64,000 nucleotides of DNA from Kiloniella sp. EL199 (GTDB lineage: Bacteria; Pseudomonadota; Alphaproteobacteria; Kiloniellales; Kiloniellaceae). The notes beneath the pieces were generated by a model. The model was not told where the DNA came from. It was given only the letters and a program-made list of their open reading frames with translations, and made no database searches. Location of the stretch: contig NZ_OMPU01000006.1 in assembly GCF_900313065.1 (NCBI RefSeq), forward strand, positions 603,264 through 667,263, given 5' to 3'. The first letter of the stretch is position 1, and each line of letters opens with the position of its first letter. Positions 18,837 to 28,236 of the stretch are shown here, piece by piece. Position numbers and translations under genes: made by a program.

Positions 18837-19778
18837 ATGAAGCGTGCATTTGTTTTTCCCGGACAGGGATCACAGGCCGTTGGCATGGGAAAAGAATTGT
18901 CGGAAGCTTTTCCGGTGGCCCGCGAAGTTTTTGAAGAAGTTGATGAAGCTCTTGGGCAAAAGTTATCGACGCTGATGTTTGAGGGGCCTATCGACGAACT
19001 TACTCTTACAGAAAATGCTCAGCCTGCGTTGATGGCTGTGAGTACAGCTGTTTCCCGTGTGTTGCAGAGCGAAGGTAATCAGTCTTTGAGCGATCACGCT
19101 TCTTTTGTTGCGGGGCATTCTCTTGGTGAATATTCAGCCCTGACAGCTGTGGGAACTGTTGAGTTGGCTGATGCTGCGCGCCTCTTGAAGCTACGCGGCC
19201 TGTCTATGCAGCAAGCTGTGCCTGTTGGTGAAGGTGCGATGGCAGCTCTTCTCGGCCTCGATTTCGAAGATGCTCAAGCTGTTGCCGAAGAAGCTGCGCA
19301 GGGTGAGATTTGCTCTGCTGCAAATGATAATGCGCCGGGACAGGTTGTTGTCAGTGGCCATAAAGCTGCTGTTGAGCGGTCTTTGGAAATTGCAAAGGCA
19401 AAAGGTGCAAAGCGTGCCGTATTATTGCCTGTATCTGCGCCTTTTCACTGTTCTTTAATGGCACCAGCTGCTGATGCGATGGCAGAAGCTTTGGCGTCTG
19501 TCACTCTACGGGTGCCATCTGTGCCTGTTGTTTGCAATGTTTCCGCTGATATGGTCACTGACCCTGAAACGATTCGTGAATATCTGGTTCAGCAAGTAAC
19601 AGGCGTTGTTCGCTGGCGCGAGTCCGTGCTTTATATGCGTGCAAATGAGGTTGAGCAGTTAGTTGAGCTTGGCGCAGGGAAGGTGTTGAGTGGTCTTAAT
19701 CGCCGTATTGACCGCGATCTGACTTCTGCGAACGCAGGGACACCTGAAGAAATAGAGAACCTGTTGAAGAGTCTTTAA
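18837..19778 (+). CDS. fabD: Malonyl-CoA:ACP transacylase FabD
   Basis: FabD loads malonyl groups onto acyl carrier protein for fatty-acid synthesis. The 313-residue protein starts with the family signature FVFPGQGSQAVGMGKEL. It contains the nucleophile motif GHSLGEYSAL (about residue 97), the catalytic histidine in SAPFHCSLM and the late motif ELGAGKVLSGL. Length matches E. coli FabD (309). AAGGAG precedes the ATG at good distance. First gene of fabD-fabG-acpP-fabF-mltG. Confidence 0.97.
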   Translation: MKRAFVFPGQGSQAVGMGKELSEAFPVAREVFEEVDEALGQKLSTLMFEGPIDELTLTENAQPALMAVSTAVSRVLQSEGNQSLSDHASFVAGHSLGEYSALTAVGTVELADAARLLKLRGLSMQQAVPVGEGAMAALLGLDFEDAQAVAEEAAQGEICSAANDNAPGQVVVSGHKAAVERSLEIAKAKGAKRAVLLPVSAPFHCSLMAPAADAMAEALASVTLRVPSVPVVCNVSADMVTDPETIREYLVQQVTGVVRWRESVLYMRANEVEQLVELGAGKVLSGLNRRIDRDLTSANAGTPEEIENLLKSL

Positions 19779-19867
19779 AAATTATAAAAGCTGAAGGTCA
19801 GGTACTTGGTCTTGTGTTTGAAATTGAGTACTCTTCTGCGCATAAAAATTGAATTTAGGAGTATAGG

Positions 19868-20608
19868 ATGTTTGATCTTTCCGGTAAGACAGCACTTGTT
19901 ACAGGTGCTTCTGGCGGTATTGGGAGTGCAATTGCCAAGGCATTGCATGATCAGGGGGCTGTTGTTGGTCTTTCTGGTACCAGAGTAGAAGCACTTGAAA
20001 AGGTAGCTGCTGAACTTGGCGGTGATCGTGTCCACGTTTTACCCGCGAATCTGTCTGATGCAGATGCGCCAGCGGATCTGGTGAAACGCGCTGATGAAGC
20101 AATGGGACAGCTGGATATCTTGGTGAATAATGCTGGTTTGACCCGCGATAATCTTGCAATGCGATTGAAAGATGAAGACTGGGATACTGTTCTTGCGGTT
20201 AATCTAACAGCCAGCTTCCGTCTTTCCAAAGCATGTCTTCGCGGCATGATGAAGCGCCGTTGGGGGCGTATTATCGGGATTACTTCTGTTGTTGGTACAA
20301 CGGGCAATGCTGGTCAGACAAACTATGCGGCTTCAAAAGCCGGTTTGATTGGGATGAGTAAATCTCTCGCACAGGAAGTTGCGTCGCGCGGAATCACAGT
20401 CAATTGTGTTGCTCCTGGTTTTATTGCTACGGCAATGACAGACGTGCTTGGTGATGACATCAAAGAAAATCTTTTGAGTGGTATTCCTTGCGCAAAGCTT
20501 GGCTCTCCCGAAGACATTGCGGCTTCGGTTGCATATCTGTCAAGCAACGAAGCTGCCTATGTGACAGGCCAGACCTTGCATGTTAACGGCGGAATGGCCA
20601 TGATATAA
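19868..20608 (+). CDS. fabG: 3-oxoacyl-ACP reductase FabG
   Basis: FabG reduces beta-ketoacyl-ACP with NADPH in fatty-acid elongation. The 246-residue SDR has TGASGGIG (about residue 16), NNAGLTRDNL (about residue 90, a FabG hallmark), ITSVVG with the active serine, and YAASKAGLIGMSKSLA. It ends with the typical VTGQTLHVNGGMAMI. TAGGAG lies before the ATG. It stands between fabD and acpP, which distinguishes it from the two other SDR genes in the window. Confidence 0.97.
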   Translation: MFDLSGKTALVTGASGGIGSAIAKALHDQGAVVGLSGTRVEALEKVAAELGGDRVHVLPANLSDADAPADLVKRADEAMGQLDILVNNAGLTRDNLAMRLKDEDWDTVLAVNLTASFRLSKACLRGMMKRRWGRIIGITSVVGTTGNAGQTNYAASKAGLIGMSKSLAQEVASRGITVNCVAPGFIATAMTDVLGDDIKENLLSGIPCAKLGSPEDIAASVAYLSSNEAAYVTGQTLHVNGGMAMI

Positions 20609-20670
20609 TCAGCATTTGACCCTCTGGCGTTGAATCTTTATGAAAGATAAACGATTAAGAGCGTTGGCAA

Positions 20671-20705
20671 GCCGCCTTAAAGTGTGTTAAGAGGCGGCGC
20701 TTCTC
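20671..20705 (+). terminator. Hairpin between fabG and acpP (partial terminator)
   Basis: GCCGCC (20671-20676) pairs with GGCGGC (20693-20698), with an inner TTAA/TTAA pairing and a two-base bulge. The following sequence is only weakly T-rich. It may trim or attenuate transcripts entering acpP, which is usually expressed far more strongly than its neighbours. Confidence 0.45.
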
Positions 20706-20794
20706 TGTATTTAGCAGGGTAATAATAGAAATTCAGGCCTTAGGGTCGTTAGTAAAACCGCCGAAAGGCGATAAATAGTTAAGGGCTAAAGTTT

Positions 20795-21031
20795 ATGAGC
20801 AACGATGTCGCTGATCGCGTAAAGAAAATTGTAGTTGAACACCTCGGTGTTGAAGAAGCCAAAGTTGTGGAAAGTGCAAGCTTCATTGACGATCTTGGTG
20901 CTGACAGCCTGGATACTGTCGAACTTGTTATGGCATTCGAAGAAGAGTTCGGTTGTGAAATTCCAGACGATGCTGCTGAGAAAATCGTAACGGTCCAGAA
21001 CGCTGTCGATTTCATTTCAGAAAACGTTTAA
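20795..21031 (+). CDS. acpP: Acyl carrier protein
   Basis: The 78-residue acidic protein carries the growing acyl chain on a phosphopantetheine arm attached to Ser38 in the motif [14 protein letters not shown]. The rest ([17 protein letters not shown]) is standard. It sits between fabG and fabF in the conserved order. A strong terminator follows directly, so it can also be made as a short separate message. Confidence 0.99.
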   Translation: MSNDVADRVKKIVVEHLGVEEAKVVESASFIDDLGADSLDTVELVMAFEEEFGCEIPDDAAEKIVTVQNAVDFISENV

Positions 21032-21050
21032 TCGTTTTTTCGAAGTATAT

Positions 21051-21083
21051 AACGCCGGGGAACTCCCCGGCGTTTTCGTCTTT
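21051..21083 (+). terminator. Strong intrinsic terminator after acpP
   Basis: A perfect 10-bp stem, AACGCCGGGG (21051-21060) with CCCCGGCGTT (21065-21074), has a 4-base loop and is followed by TTCGTCTTT. It lies 20 bp after the acpP stop and before fabF, so fabF expression needs read-through or its own promoter. Confidence 0.85.
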
Positions 21084-21108
21084 AATAGCGTAGAGACTTT
21101 TTAGAATC

Positions 21109-22371
21109 ATGCGTCGTGTCGTTATAACCGGTCTCGGTATGGTATCTCCGCTTGGATGTGGTGTTGATCATATATGGTCACGCATTACCAACGGTGAATC
21201 AGGTATTGGCAAAATTACTCAATTTGATTCGTCGGATTTGCCGTCTCAAATTGCAGGTGAAATTCCTGTTGGTGAAACTGCTGATGGTTACTTTAATGCG
21301 GATGATCATGTCGCAGCAAAGGATCGCCGCAAACTTGATCCTTTTATTGTGTATGGTATCACCGCTGCTCAGCAAGCTATTGAAGACGCGGGCTGGAAGC
21401 CTGAAGGTGAAGAGAGTTTGTTCCGCACAGGTGTGATGATTGGCTCTGGTATCGGTGGCCTGCAAACCATTGCAAATGGTGCCGTAATGATTAAGGAAAA
21501 GGGACCGCGCAAGCTTTCACCTTTCTTTATTCCTTCATCGCTGATCAATTTGATTTCCGGTCATGTTTCTATCCGTTATGGATACAAAGGGCCAAATCAC
21601 TCAGTTGTAACAGCCTGTTCAACAGGTGCTCATGCTATTGGTGATGCTGCGCGTTTGATTCAGATGGACGATGCGGATGTGATGATTGCTGGTGGTGCAG
21701 AAGCTGCAGTTTGCAGACTTGGTATCGCAGGTTTCTGTGCGTCGCGTGCGCTGTCTACTGGCTTTAACGATGCCCCTGAAAAAGGATCTCGCCCTTGGGA
21801 TAAAGGGCGTGACGGCTTTGTTATGGGCGAAGGTGCTGGTGTAGTTGTGCTCGAAGAATTGGAGCATGCAAAGGCGCGTGGCGCGACAATCTACGGTGAA
21901 GTCGTTGGTTATGGCCTGTCCGGAGATGCCCATCATATCACGGCTCCGCCACCCGATGGAAATGGTGGTTTCCGTGCAATGTCTGCTGCGCTAAAACGTG
22001 CAGGCATAAATGCAGATGATGTGAATTATATCAATGCTCACGGAACCTCTACTCCTTTGGGCGATGAGATCGAGTTTGGTGCTGTTAAACGTCTGTTTGG
22101 CAACAATGAAAATGTTTGTATGTCATCAACAAAATCAGCGATTGGTCATCTGCTGGGTGCTGCTGGTGCTGTTGAGGCAATCTTCTCTGTAAAGGCAATC
22201 AAAGAAGGTGTGATCCCTCCAACACTTAATTTGGAAGATCCGTCTGACGAATGTCAGGGCATTGACCTGGTCCCTCTTGAAGCGCAAGAGCGAAAAGTTG
22301 ATGTTGCGTTATCCAATTCCTTTGGATTTGGGGGAACCAATGCAAGCTTAGTGCTTAAAGCATTTAGATAA
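21109..22371 (+). CDS. fabF: 3-oxoacyl-ACP synthase II FabF
   Basis: FabF condenses acyl-ACP with malonyl-ACP. The 420-residue thiolase-fold enzyme shows the complete Cys-His-His triad: Cys170 in VVTACSTGAHAIGDA, a histidine in NYINAHGTSTPLGD (about residue 308) and another in KSAIGHLLGAAGAVEA (about residue 345). The start motif RRVVITGLGMVSPLG is standard. It follows the acpP terminator and is followed 13 bp later by mltG. Confidence 0.98.
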   Translation: MRRVVITGLGMVSPLGCGVDHIWSRITNGESGIGKITQFDSSDLPSQIAGEIPVGETADGYFNADDHVAAKDRRKLDPFIVYGITAAQQAIEDAGWKPEGEESLFRTGVMIGSGIGGLQTIANGAVMIKEKGPRKLSPFFIPSSLINLISGHVSIRYGYKGPNHSVVTACSTGAHAIGDAARLIQMDDADVMIAGGAEAAVCRLGIAGFCASRALSTGFNDAPEKGSRPWDKGRDGFVMGEGAGVVVLEELEHAKARGATIYGEVVGYGLSGDAHHITAPPPDGNGGFRAMSAALKRAGINADDVNYINAHGTSTPLGDEIEFGAVKRLFGNNENVCMSSTKSAIGHLLGAAGAVEAIFSVKAIKEGVIPPTLNLEDPSDECQGIDLVPLEAQERKVDVALSNSFGFGGTNASLVLKAFR

Positions 22372-22384
22372 ATTTACTTAAGCC

Positions 22385-23386
22385 GTGAGTGAAGAGCAAA
22401 AAGTATCTAAGAGGCCCTCTTTTTTGAAGTGGGCCTCGCTTGTTTTCGCCTTGGGGATTTTGTGCTTTTCCATTGTATTATATGTGGGGCAACAGGAATT
22501 TTTGGCACCGGGACCTCTCAAAAGAGATCTCACCATTGTAATCCCCAAAGGATCAGGGTTAGAGAAGATATCCAATATTCTGAAAGATGAAGGTGTTATT
22601 CGTGAACCACTTATTTTTCAACTAGGCGCGCGCTATACAAAGAAAGCAAGAAACTTAAAAGCAGGTGAATTTTTGATGCCTGCAGCGGTTTCAATGAAAG
22701 GCGTGATTGAGATACTGGAAAACGGAAAAACGGTTAGCTACTCAATTACGATCCCTGAAGGGAAGACATCATTTGAAATAGTCGAGATACTGCGAAGTAA
22801 CCCTGATTTAGCCGGTGATATTACGGATGTTCCTGATGAAGGTAGCCTTTTACCTGAAACCTACCTGTTTGTACGAGGAGATAGCCGTCAATCTATTCTG
22901 GACCGAATGAAACAGGCATTAGGTCGCAACCTTGATAAGTTATGGAATAGCAGACAGGAAGGCTTACCGATCAAGACTAAGGAAGAGGCTTTGGTCTTAG
23001 CGTCTATTGTCGAAAAGGAAACAGGGATCGCATCGGAAAGACCGCTTGTTGCCGGGGTCTTTATCAATCGCTTGAATCTAAAAATGCGCTTGCAGTCGGA
23101 TCCAACGGTAACATACGGGATTACGCTTGGAGCCAAGCCCTTGGGCCGCAATTTGACCCGTAAAGACCTGAAAACGCCGTCTCCATACAACACCTATACA
23201 ATTGATCGGCTTCCTCCTGGGCCGATCGCTAATGTCGGCTTGTCTGCGCTGGAGGCAGTTACGCAGCCGGCAAAAACAAAATATTTATACTTTGTCGCAG
23301 ATGGTACAGGCGGGCATGCTTTTGCCCGTAGCCTTAAAGAACATAATAAAAATGTTCGTCATTGGCGTTCTGTAAACAAGAATTAG
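22385..23386 (+). CDS. mltG: Endolytic murein transglycosylase MltG
   Basis: MltG cuts nascent glycan strands and so ends peptidoglycan chain growth. The 333-residue protein has one N-terminal membrane span (about residues 18-37), a LysM-like subdomain (LTIVIPKGSGLEKISNIL) and the YceG domain. Within it, LASIVEKETG holds the catalytic glutamate, followed by VFINRLNLKMRLQSDPTV and TPSPYNTY. The start is GTG at 22385. Its place after fabF is the common alphaproteobacterial order (fabF-mltG-yicC-gmk), here interrupted by infA and an SDR gene. Confidence 0.95.
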   Translation: MSEEQKVSKRPSFLKWASLVFALGILCFSIVLYVGQQEFLAPGPLKRDLTIVIPKGSGLEKISNILKDEGVIREPLIFQLGARYTKKARNLKAGEFLMPAAVSMKGVIEILENGKTVSYSITIPEGKTSFEIVEILRSNPDLAGDITDVPDEGSLLPETYLFVRGDSRQSILDRMKQALGRNLDKLWNSRQEGLPIKTKEEALVLASIVEKETGIASERPLVAGVFINRLNLKMRLQSDPTVTYGITLGAKPLGRNLTRKDLKTPSPYNTYTIDRLPPGPIANVGLSALEAVTQPAKTKYLYFVADGTGGHAFARSLKEHNKNVRHWRSVNKN

Positions 23387-23607
23387 TCGTGAACTGTCTC
23401 TTTGAATACGGAGTGTTGTAGAACATTGTTCTGAGTAACGACATATGATTTTGAGTGAATTAGGTAGAGTATCTGAATTATTTCAGAATGTGGTATCATC
23501 AATTTTTAACTATATGTATGCAAAAATACGATGATTACTTGACCTTTTGCAAATGTTGAGTAGTTTTGCGGCACGCACAAAAGCGGTATAAAAAAGGCAA
23601 AGGTTGA

Positions 23608-23826
23608 ATGGCTAAAGAAGAACTCCTTGAGTTTAGTGGTACTGTTATTGAAAAGCTCCCGAATGCAATGTTCCGGGTTGAGCTTGAAAATGGACACGAA
23701 ATTATTGCCCACACTGGTGGTAAGATGCGTAAATTCCGCATTCGTACCATGGTTGGCGATAAAGTTGACGTTGAAATGACCCCTTATGATTTGACTAAGG
23801 GCCGGATCACTTTCCGTCACAAATAA
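23608..23826 (+). CDS. infA: Translation initiation factor IF-1
   Basis: The 72-residue OB-fold protein binds the ribosomal A site during initiation. The sequence begins [19 protein letters not shown] and includes [25 protein letters not shown] and the [12 protein letters not shown] type ending, all standard for IF-1. AAAGG lies before the ATG. The preceding 221 bp has no gene. A clear terminator follows. Confidence 0.98.
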   Translation: MAKEELLEFSGTVIEKLPNAMFRVELENGHEIIAHTGGKMRKFRIRTMVGDKVDVEMTPYDLTKGRITFRHK

Positions 23827-23859
23827 GAACTCTCTACTTTGTAGCTGATAGGTTCAGTT

Positions 23860-23893
23860 GCGCGTTTGGCCGAAGGGCTTAACGCGCTTTTTG
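23860..23893 (+). terminator. Intrinsic terminator of infA
   Basis: GCGCGTT (23860-23866) pairs with AACGCGC (23881-23887), extended inside by a GCC/GGC stem with a GAAG loop. TTTTTG follows on the plus strand. It also separates infA from the convergent SDR gene. Confidence 0.8.
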
Positions 23894-23903
23894 TGCTGGC
23901 TTT

Positions 23904-24668
23904 TCATGTTTCTTTAGTGGGTAGTCTGTCAGATATAAATTCGGACAGATACAATGGAAGCGCAGCAAAGAACAAAACCGTTAAGTACATAGGTTTTGGA
24001 AATGAGATCCTTGCCTTGTTCCGTTCCAGTCCTTTGGCGATAATAGCTGCTGCCTTTGCGCTTTCCATTAAAAATGGCATTGGAAATTTGTTAACAGCTG
24101 TAATGCCGCTTTTAACAAAGCCTGGTGTAATTACTGAAACCTTGATGTTACTCTTTTTTAACGTCCCCCGCAGGCTTTCACCCCAGGTGCGGACAGCTGC
24201 TTTACTGGCACAGTAAGCCGGAGCACTAGGCAGACCTTTAAATGAAGCCAGAGAGGACATAATTGCTATTTGCCCCTGTTCATTTGATTTCATTATATCA
24301 ATCGCCGGAAGAACAGTGTTGAGTACACCGTTCAGGTTTATATCGATTATTTCTCGTGTTTGATAGTTCGATTCATCTTGTTGACCTGTGCCCCCGGATA
24401 TTCCGGCATTGGCAATCACGAGATCCAGTTTGGACAGTTGGTTGGCTTTAACCATTTCTTTGTTACAAGCTGTTTGATCTGTGACATCCAATTGCAATGG
24501 ATGTACTTTTGCGCCACGTTTTGCACATTGATTCGATATGGTTTGTAATCGGTCACGATTTCTGCCAGCAAGGAATAAAACATTTCCTGGATTGGCATAA
24601 TATTCTGCAAGGGCGGCACCAATACCGCTGGAAGCACCGGTAATAAATATTGTCTTTGGAATTGTCAT
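23904..24668 (-). CDS. Short-chain dehydrogenase/reductase with hydrophobic C-terminus
   Basis: The 254-residue SDR has TGASSGIG (about residue 12), NAGISGG, the active-site serine in IMSSLASFKGLPSA and YCASKAAV. The C-terminal segment LTVLFFAALPLYLSEFI is hydrophobic and could tie the enzyme to the membrane, as in SDRs acting on lipids or sterols. The substrate is unknown. It is transcribed alone, converging on infA and diverging from yicC. Confidence 0.88.
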   Translation of the reverse strand: MTIPKTIFITGASSGIGAALAEYYANPGNVLFLAGRNRDRLQTISNQCAKRGAKVHPLQLDVTDQTACNKEMVKANQLSKLDLVIANAGISGGTGQQDESNYQTREIIDINLNGVLNTVLPAIDIMKSNEQGQIAIMSSLASFKGLPSAPAYCASKAAVRTWGESLRGTLKKSNIKVSVITPGFVKSGITAVNKFPMPFLMESAKAAAIIAKGLERNKARISFPKPMYLTVLFFAALPLYLSEFISDRLPTKET

Positions 24669-24788
24669 TCTTGCAGTAACTCATATGCTTTGGGTATAAG
24701 GCCTATGAAAATAAAGCTGCTTGTGATGAATGTAAAACAATCGATCATGTAGTTGAGTATGATGCTTCAATAACCCCGAGGAACCATT

Positions 24789-25682
24789 ATGGGAAAAGCA
24801 ATTGCCAGCATGACAGGATTTGCCCGTGCTGAAGGTGAGTACGCAGGGACAACCTGGTCTTGGGAGCTGAAAAGCGTCAATGGTAAGAATCTGGATGCCA
24901 GATGTCGAGTTCCAAATGGATTCGAAGTTTTGGATGCAAAAGTAAGGTCAGCTTTGGCCAAAAGCTTCAAGCGTGGCAACTTTCATGTAAACCTTGTGAT
25001 TGATAACAAGCACAAACCAGTGCAGTTGCAAGTCAACGAAGATATCCTGCAGCAAGTTATTCCGCTGGCGACAAGAATTGGTAATGATCTGGATGCCGTT
25101 GCCCCTTCTATTGATGGTATTTTGAATTTACGTGGTGTTCTAGAGCTTGTCGAAGAAGAGGAATCTCAAGACGAGGCTGATGCGCGTTTGAGGAAGATTG
25201 AGACGAGTTTAAGTGTGGCGATTGAAGCCATGCAAAGCACGCGCCGTGAAGAGGGGGCGAGGCTTGCAGAAATTGCTTGTGGCCAGCTGGATGATATTGA
25301 GAACTTACAAAAAGAAGCTACAAAACTGGCTGCAACACAGCCGGCAGCAATACAGGATCGGTTTAATAAACAGCTGTCAGAGTTATTATCTGATGCTAGC
25401 CTTGTTTCTGAAGAGCGTCTGGCACAGGAAATTGCTATTCTGGTGACCAAAGCTGATATCCGTGAAGAGCTTGACCGTCTGGCTGCGCATGTTGCTGCTG
25501 CACGGGAACTCTTGGAAAATGGCGGACCTTGCGGACGTCGGTTGGATTTCCTCTGTCAGGAGTTTAATCGTGAAGCCAATACACTTTGCTCAAAATCTTC
25601 AGATGTTGCGTTGACGACGATTGGCATTGAACTAAAGGCGACGATAGAACAGCTTCGTGAACAAATTCAAAACGTCGAATAA
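24789..25682 (+). CDS. yicC: YicC family endoribonuclease-like protein
   Basis: The 297-residue protein matches the YicC/YloC family. It opens with SMTGFARAEGEYAGTTWSWELKSVNGKNLDARCRVP (N-terminal domain) and closes with DIREELDRLAAHV, GGPCGRRLDFLCQEFNREANTLCSKS and the C-terminal DUF1732 segment. Members have been shown to act as endoribonucleases. GAGGA precedes the ATG. It lies 19 bp before gmk, its usual neighbour. Confidence 0.93.
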   Translation: MGKAIASMTGFARAEGEYAGTTWSWELKSVNGKNLDARCRVPNGFEVLDAKVRSALAKSFKRGNFHVNLVIDNKHKPVQLQVNEDILQQVIPLATRIGNDLDAVAPSIDGILNLRGVLELVEEEESQDEADARLRKIETSLSVAIEAMQSTRREEGARLAEIACGQLDDIENLQKEATKLAATQPAAIQDRFNKQLSELLSDASLVSEERLAQEIAILVTKADIREELDRLAAHVAAARELLENGGPCGRRLDFLCQEFNREANTLCSKSSDVALTTIGIELKATIEQLREQIQNVE

Positions 25683-25701
25683 AAGTAAGGTTTTAAAAAC
25701 A

Positions 25702-26346
25702 ATGAGCACTGTTGTTGCCCCCACGCTTAAACGTCGTGGACTTATGCTGGTCCTTTCTTCGCCTTCCGGGGCTGGCAAAACAACAATTTCCAGAATTTTG
25801 CTGGAAAGAGAAGAAGAACTTACTCTATCGATATCGGCTACAACCAGACAAATACGTCCGGGGGAAATACATGGAAAAGATTATTTCTTTGTAAGCCCAG
25901 ATGAATTTAATTCCATGGTTGATAATAATGAGATGCTGGAACATGCAACTGTATTTGATAACAAATATGGAACGCCTAGCGAACCTGTAGAACAAGGATT
26001 GGCATCAGGACAGGATGTTTTGTTCGATATTGATTGGCAGGGGACGCAGCAAGTTGCCGCAAAGGCACCTAATGATATTGTTCGCGTGTTTATCCTTCCA
26101 CCATCATTGCAAGAACTGGAAAGGCGTCTCTATGCCCGGGCTCAGGACAGTGAAGAGGTTGTCAAGGGACGCATGGCCAAAGCGGCTGATGAAATGAGCC
26201 ATTGGGCTGAATATGATTATATTATCGTAAACACTGATGTTGAGAAATCAGTTGCTGATGTTCAGGCTATTCTCAGGGCCGAACGATTGAGACGAGATCG
26301 AAGACCTGATCTGGATTCTTTTGTACGTGGTTTACGTCAGGCTTAG
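25702..26346 (+). CDS. gmk: Guanylate kinase
   Basis: Gmk phosphorylates GMP to GDP. The 214-residue protein has the P-loop SSPSGAGKTTISR (about residue 16), the GMP-binding segment TTRQIRPGEIHGKDYFFV and the lid with RRDRRPDLDSFVRGL near the end. ATG 25702 is chosen. An in-frame ATG inside yicC at 25657 would add 15 residues without family support. It forms the usual yicC-gmk pair. Confidence 0.97.
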   Translation: MSTVVAPTLKRRGLMLVLSSPSGAGKTTISRILLEREEELTLSISATTRQIRPGEIHGKDYFFVSPDEFNSMVDNNEMLEHATVFDNKYGTPSEPVEQGLASGQDVLFDIDWQGTQQVAAKAPNDIVRVFILPPSLQELERRLYARAQDSEEVVKGRMAKAADEMSHWAEYDYIIVNTDVEKSVADVQAILRAERLRRDRRPDLDSFVRGLRQA

Positions 26347-26363
26347 TGTCACAAGCGAATTTA

Positions 26364-27221
26364 CTACTTTTTTTTAAGGTGATCATAAGCTCGGGCGATT
26401 GAGCAGAACTCTTCAATGGTCAGTTCTTCTGCCCGGGCGGTTTCTTTAATACCAGCAATAGTGATAAGCTCAGGTGTATCCGTTCCTAGGCTTTTTAAGC
26501 TCTGGCGTAGCATCTTACGCCTTTGCCCAAAGGCAGCTTCGGTAATTTTTTCCATTGTAAACACATTCGCTTCTGCTAATGGTTTTTGTCTCGGTTCTAG
26601 TCTTGCCACTGTTGATGTTATTTTTGGTGGAGGAATAAATGCTCTGGGCGGAATATCAAAAAGTGCTGATGTTTCGCAGAGCCATTGTGTCATGATACTA
26701 AGGCGGCCATAGCTTTTTGTTCTGGGCTCGGCAATCAGGCGATCAACGACTTCTTTTTGAAACATGAGAGTCAAACTTGAGAAGGCTGTTGAATCCTCGG
26801 CAACTTGTTTCAGCCATCGGAGTAGAAGTACTGTTGAAATATTATAGGGCAGATTGGCGACAATACGTCGTGGTGAGCTTCCGAGTGCTGTTAAATCGAC
26901 CTTGAGGGCGTCGCTTTCAATAACCTGCAGTTTGTTGTTATAGGCTGTTGATATTTCCTTCAGAGCTTGCAGACAACGTTGGTCTTTTTCAATAGCAATA
27001 ACTTGCTGTGCGCCTTCCATAAGTAACCCACGTGTTAGGCCGCCCGGGCCAGGGCCTATTTCAAAGATAGTTCCTTGGTCAAGCGGGCCGCCACTTCGTG
27101 CGATTCTGGAAGTGAGATTCAAATCCAGTAAAAAGTTTTGTCCGAGTGATTTTTTTGCGCCGAGGTCAAAGCGCGAAATAACATCTCTCAGCGGGGGGAG
27201 ATTATCCGTTAATCTACTCAT
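26364..27221 (-). CDS. rsmA: 16S rRNA dimethyladenosine transferase RsmA
   Basis: RsmA (KsgA) dimethylates two adjacent adenines near the 3' end of 16S rRNA during 30S maturation. The 285-residue enzyme has KKSLGQNFLLD, the SAM-binding motif IFEIGPGPGGLTRGL (about residue 50) and the NLPYNIS catalytic motif (about residue 122), then FQKEVVDRLIA. It is the last gene of the lptF-lptG-lptD-surA-pdxA-rsmA series, one base after pdxA, and converges on gmk. Confidence 0.97.
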   Translation of the reverse strand: MSRLTDNLPPLRDVISRFDLGAKKSLGQNFLLDLNLTSRIARSGGPLDQGTIFEIGPGPGGLTRGLLMEGAQQVIAIEKDQRCLQALKEISTAYNNKLQVIESDALKVDLTALGSSPRRIVANLPYNISTVLLLRWLKQVAEDSTAFSSLTLMFQKEVVDRLIAEPRTKSYGRLSIMTQWLCETSALFDIPPRAFIPPPKITSTVARLEPRQKPLAEANVFTMEKITEAAFGQRRKMLRQSLKSLGTDTPELITIAGIKETARAEELTIEEFCSIARAYDHLKKK

Positions 27222-27222
27222 T

Positions 27223-28236
27223 TTAGCGTATGTCGGTTTTTTCTTTGGCCATAGTTGTTGCCATTTCTATAGCTGCAATAAAGCTATTGGGATTTGCAAT
27301 CCCTTGTCCCGCGATATTATAGGCAGTTCCATGATCTGGCGAGGTTCTAATAAAGGGAAGGCCAAGCGTAATGTTGACACCACTGTCAAAGTCTAAGGTT
27401 TTAATAGGGATCAGAGCTTGATCATGATACATGCAAACGGCAACGTCATACTCTTCACGAGCTTTGGCATGAAACATTGTATCTGCTGGTAAGGGGCCCC
27501 TAATATCTATACCTTCACTCTGAAGTAATTCAAGTGTTGGGATGATCAGATCAATTTCTTCGGTTCCCATTGATCCGTTTTCTCCGGCGTGCGGATTTAG
27601 TCCTGAGACGGCAAAACGCGGTGCAGGAATACCAAAATCTTGTTTCAATGCGGTATTCGCCGTTCTGATTGTATGGGCGATTATGTTGTTGTCGAGTTTA
27701 TTGATTGCCTCTTTTAATGATAGGTGAATAGTAACGGGAATAACGCGGAGTTGTCTGGAAGCCAGCATCATAATAGATGGTGTTTTACTGTTGGCTAAAT
27801 CAGCCAAATATTCTGTGTGTCCGGGATGCTTGAAGCCAGCTTGATAGAGAACTGCCTTATTGATCGGGTTTGTGACAACTGCCGAAGCTTCTTTGTTCTG
27901 GACAAAGTTTACCGATCTTTTGATGGAGCTTATAATAGCAGAGCCATTATCAGGATCTCCAATACCTGAAACAACGGGTTTTTGTAGTTCTTCGGAAATA
28001 ACAGGTAGTGCCTGGCTGAAACAATCAAGAGCATGATCCGGAGAGGATATTTCTTTTACCGGAACAGCAATCGATAGATCAGATGCAAGTTTTGTCAGCC
28101 TATCGGGACAGTCTATTACAAAGAAAGGAGTGGCTTTGTTTTTTAACCTTTCCCAAGCCTTAAGTGTTAGTTCGCCCCCTATACCGGCAGGATCCCCCAT
28201 TGTGATGGCTATGGGTAAAGGTACCTCTTGGTTCAC
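27223..28236 (-). CDS. pdxA: 4-hydroxythreonine-4-phosphate dehydrogenase PdxA
   Basis: PdxA oxidises 4-phosphohydroxythreonine in the DXP-dependent route to pyridoxal phosphate. The 337-residue protein has ITMGDPAGIGGELTLKA at the start, TNPINKAVLYQAGFKHPGHTEYLA, the metal-site segment GLNPHAGENGSMG and DVAVCMYHDQALIPIKTL. The start is GTG at 28236, overlapping the surA stop by four bases (GTGA), which implies coupled translation. Placement between surA and rsmA is conserved across proteobacteria. Confidence 0.97.
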   Translation of the reverse strand: MNQEVPLPIAITMGDPAGIGGELTLKAWERLKNKATPFFVIDCPDRLTKLASDLSIAVPVKEISSPDHALDCFSQALPVISEELQKPVVSGIGDPDNGSAIISSIKRSVNFVQNKEASAVVTNPINKAVLYQAGFKHPGHTEYLADLANSKTPSIMMLASRQLRVIPVTIHLSLKEAINKLDNNIIAHTIRTANTALKQDFGIPAPRFAVSGLNPHAGENGSMGTEEIDLIIPTLELLQSEGIDIRGPLPADTMFHAKAREEYDVAVCMYHDQALIPIKTLDFDSGVNITLGLPFIRTSPDHGTAYNIAGQGIANPNSFIAAIEMATTMAKEKTDIR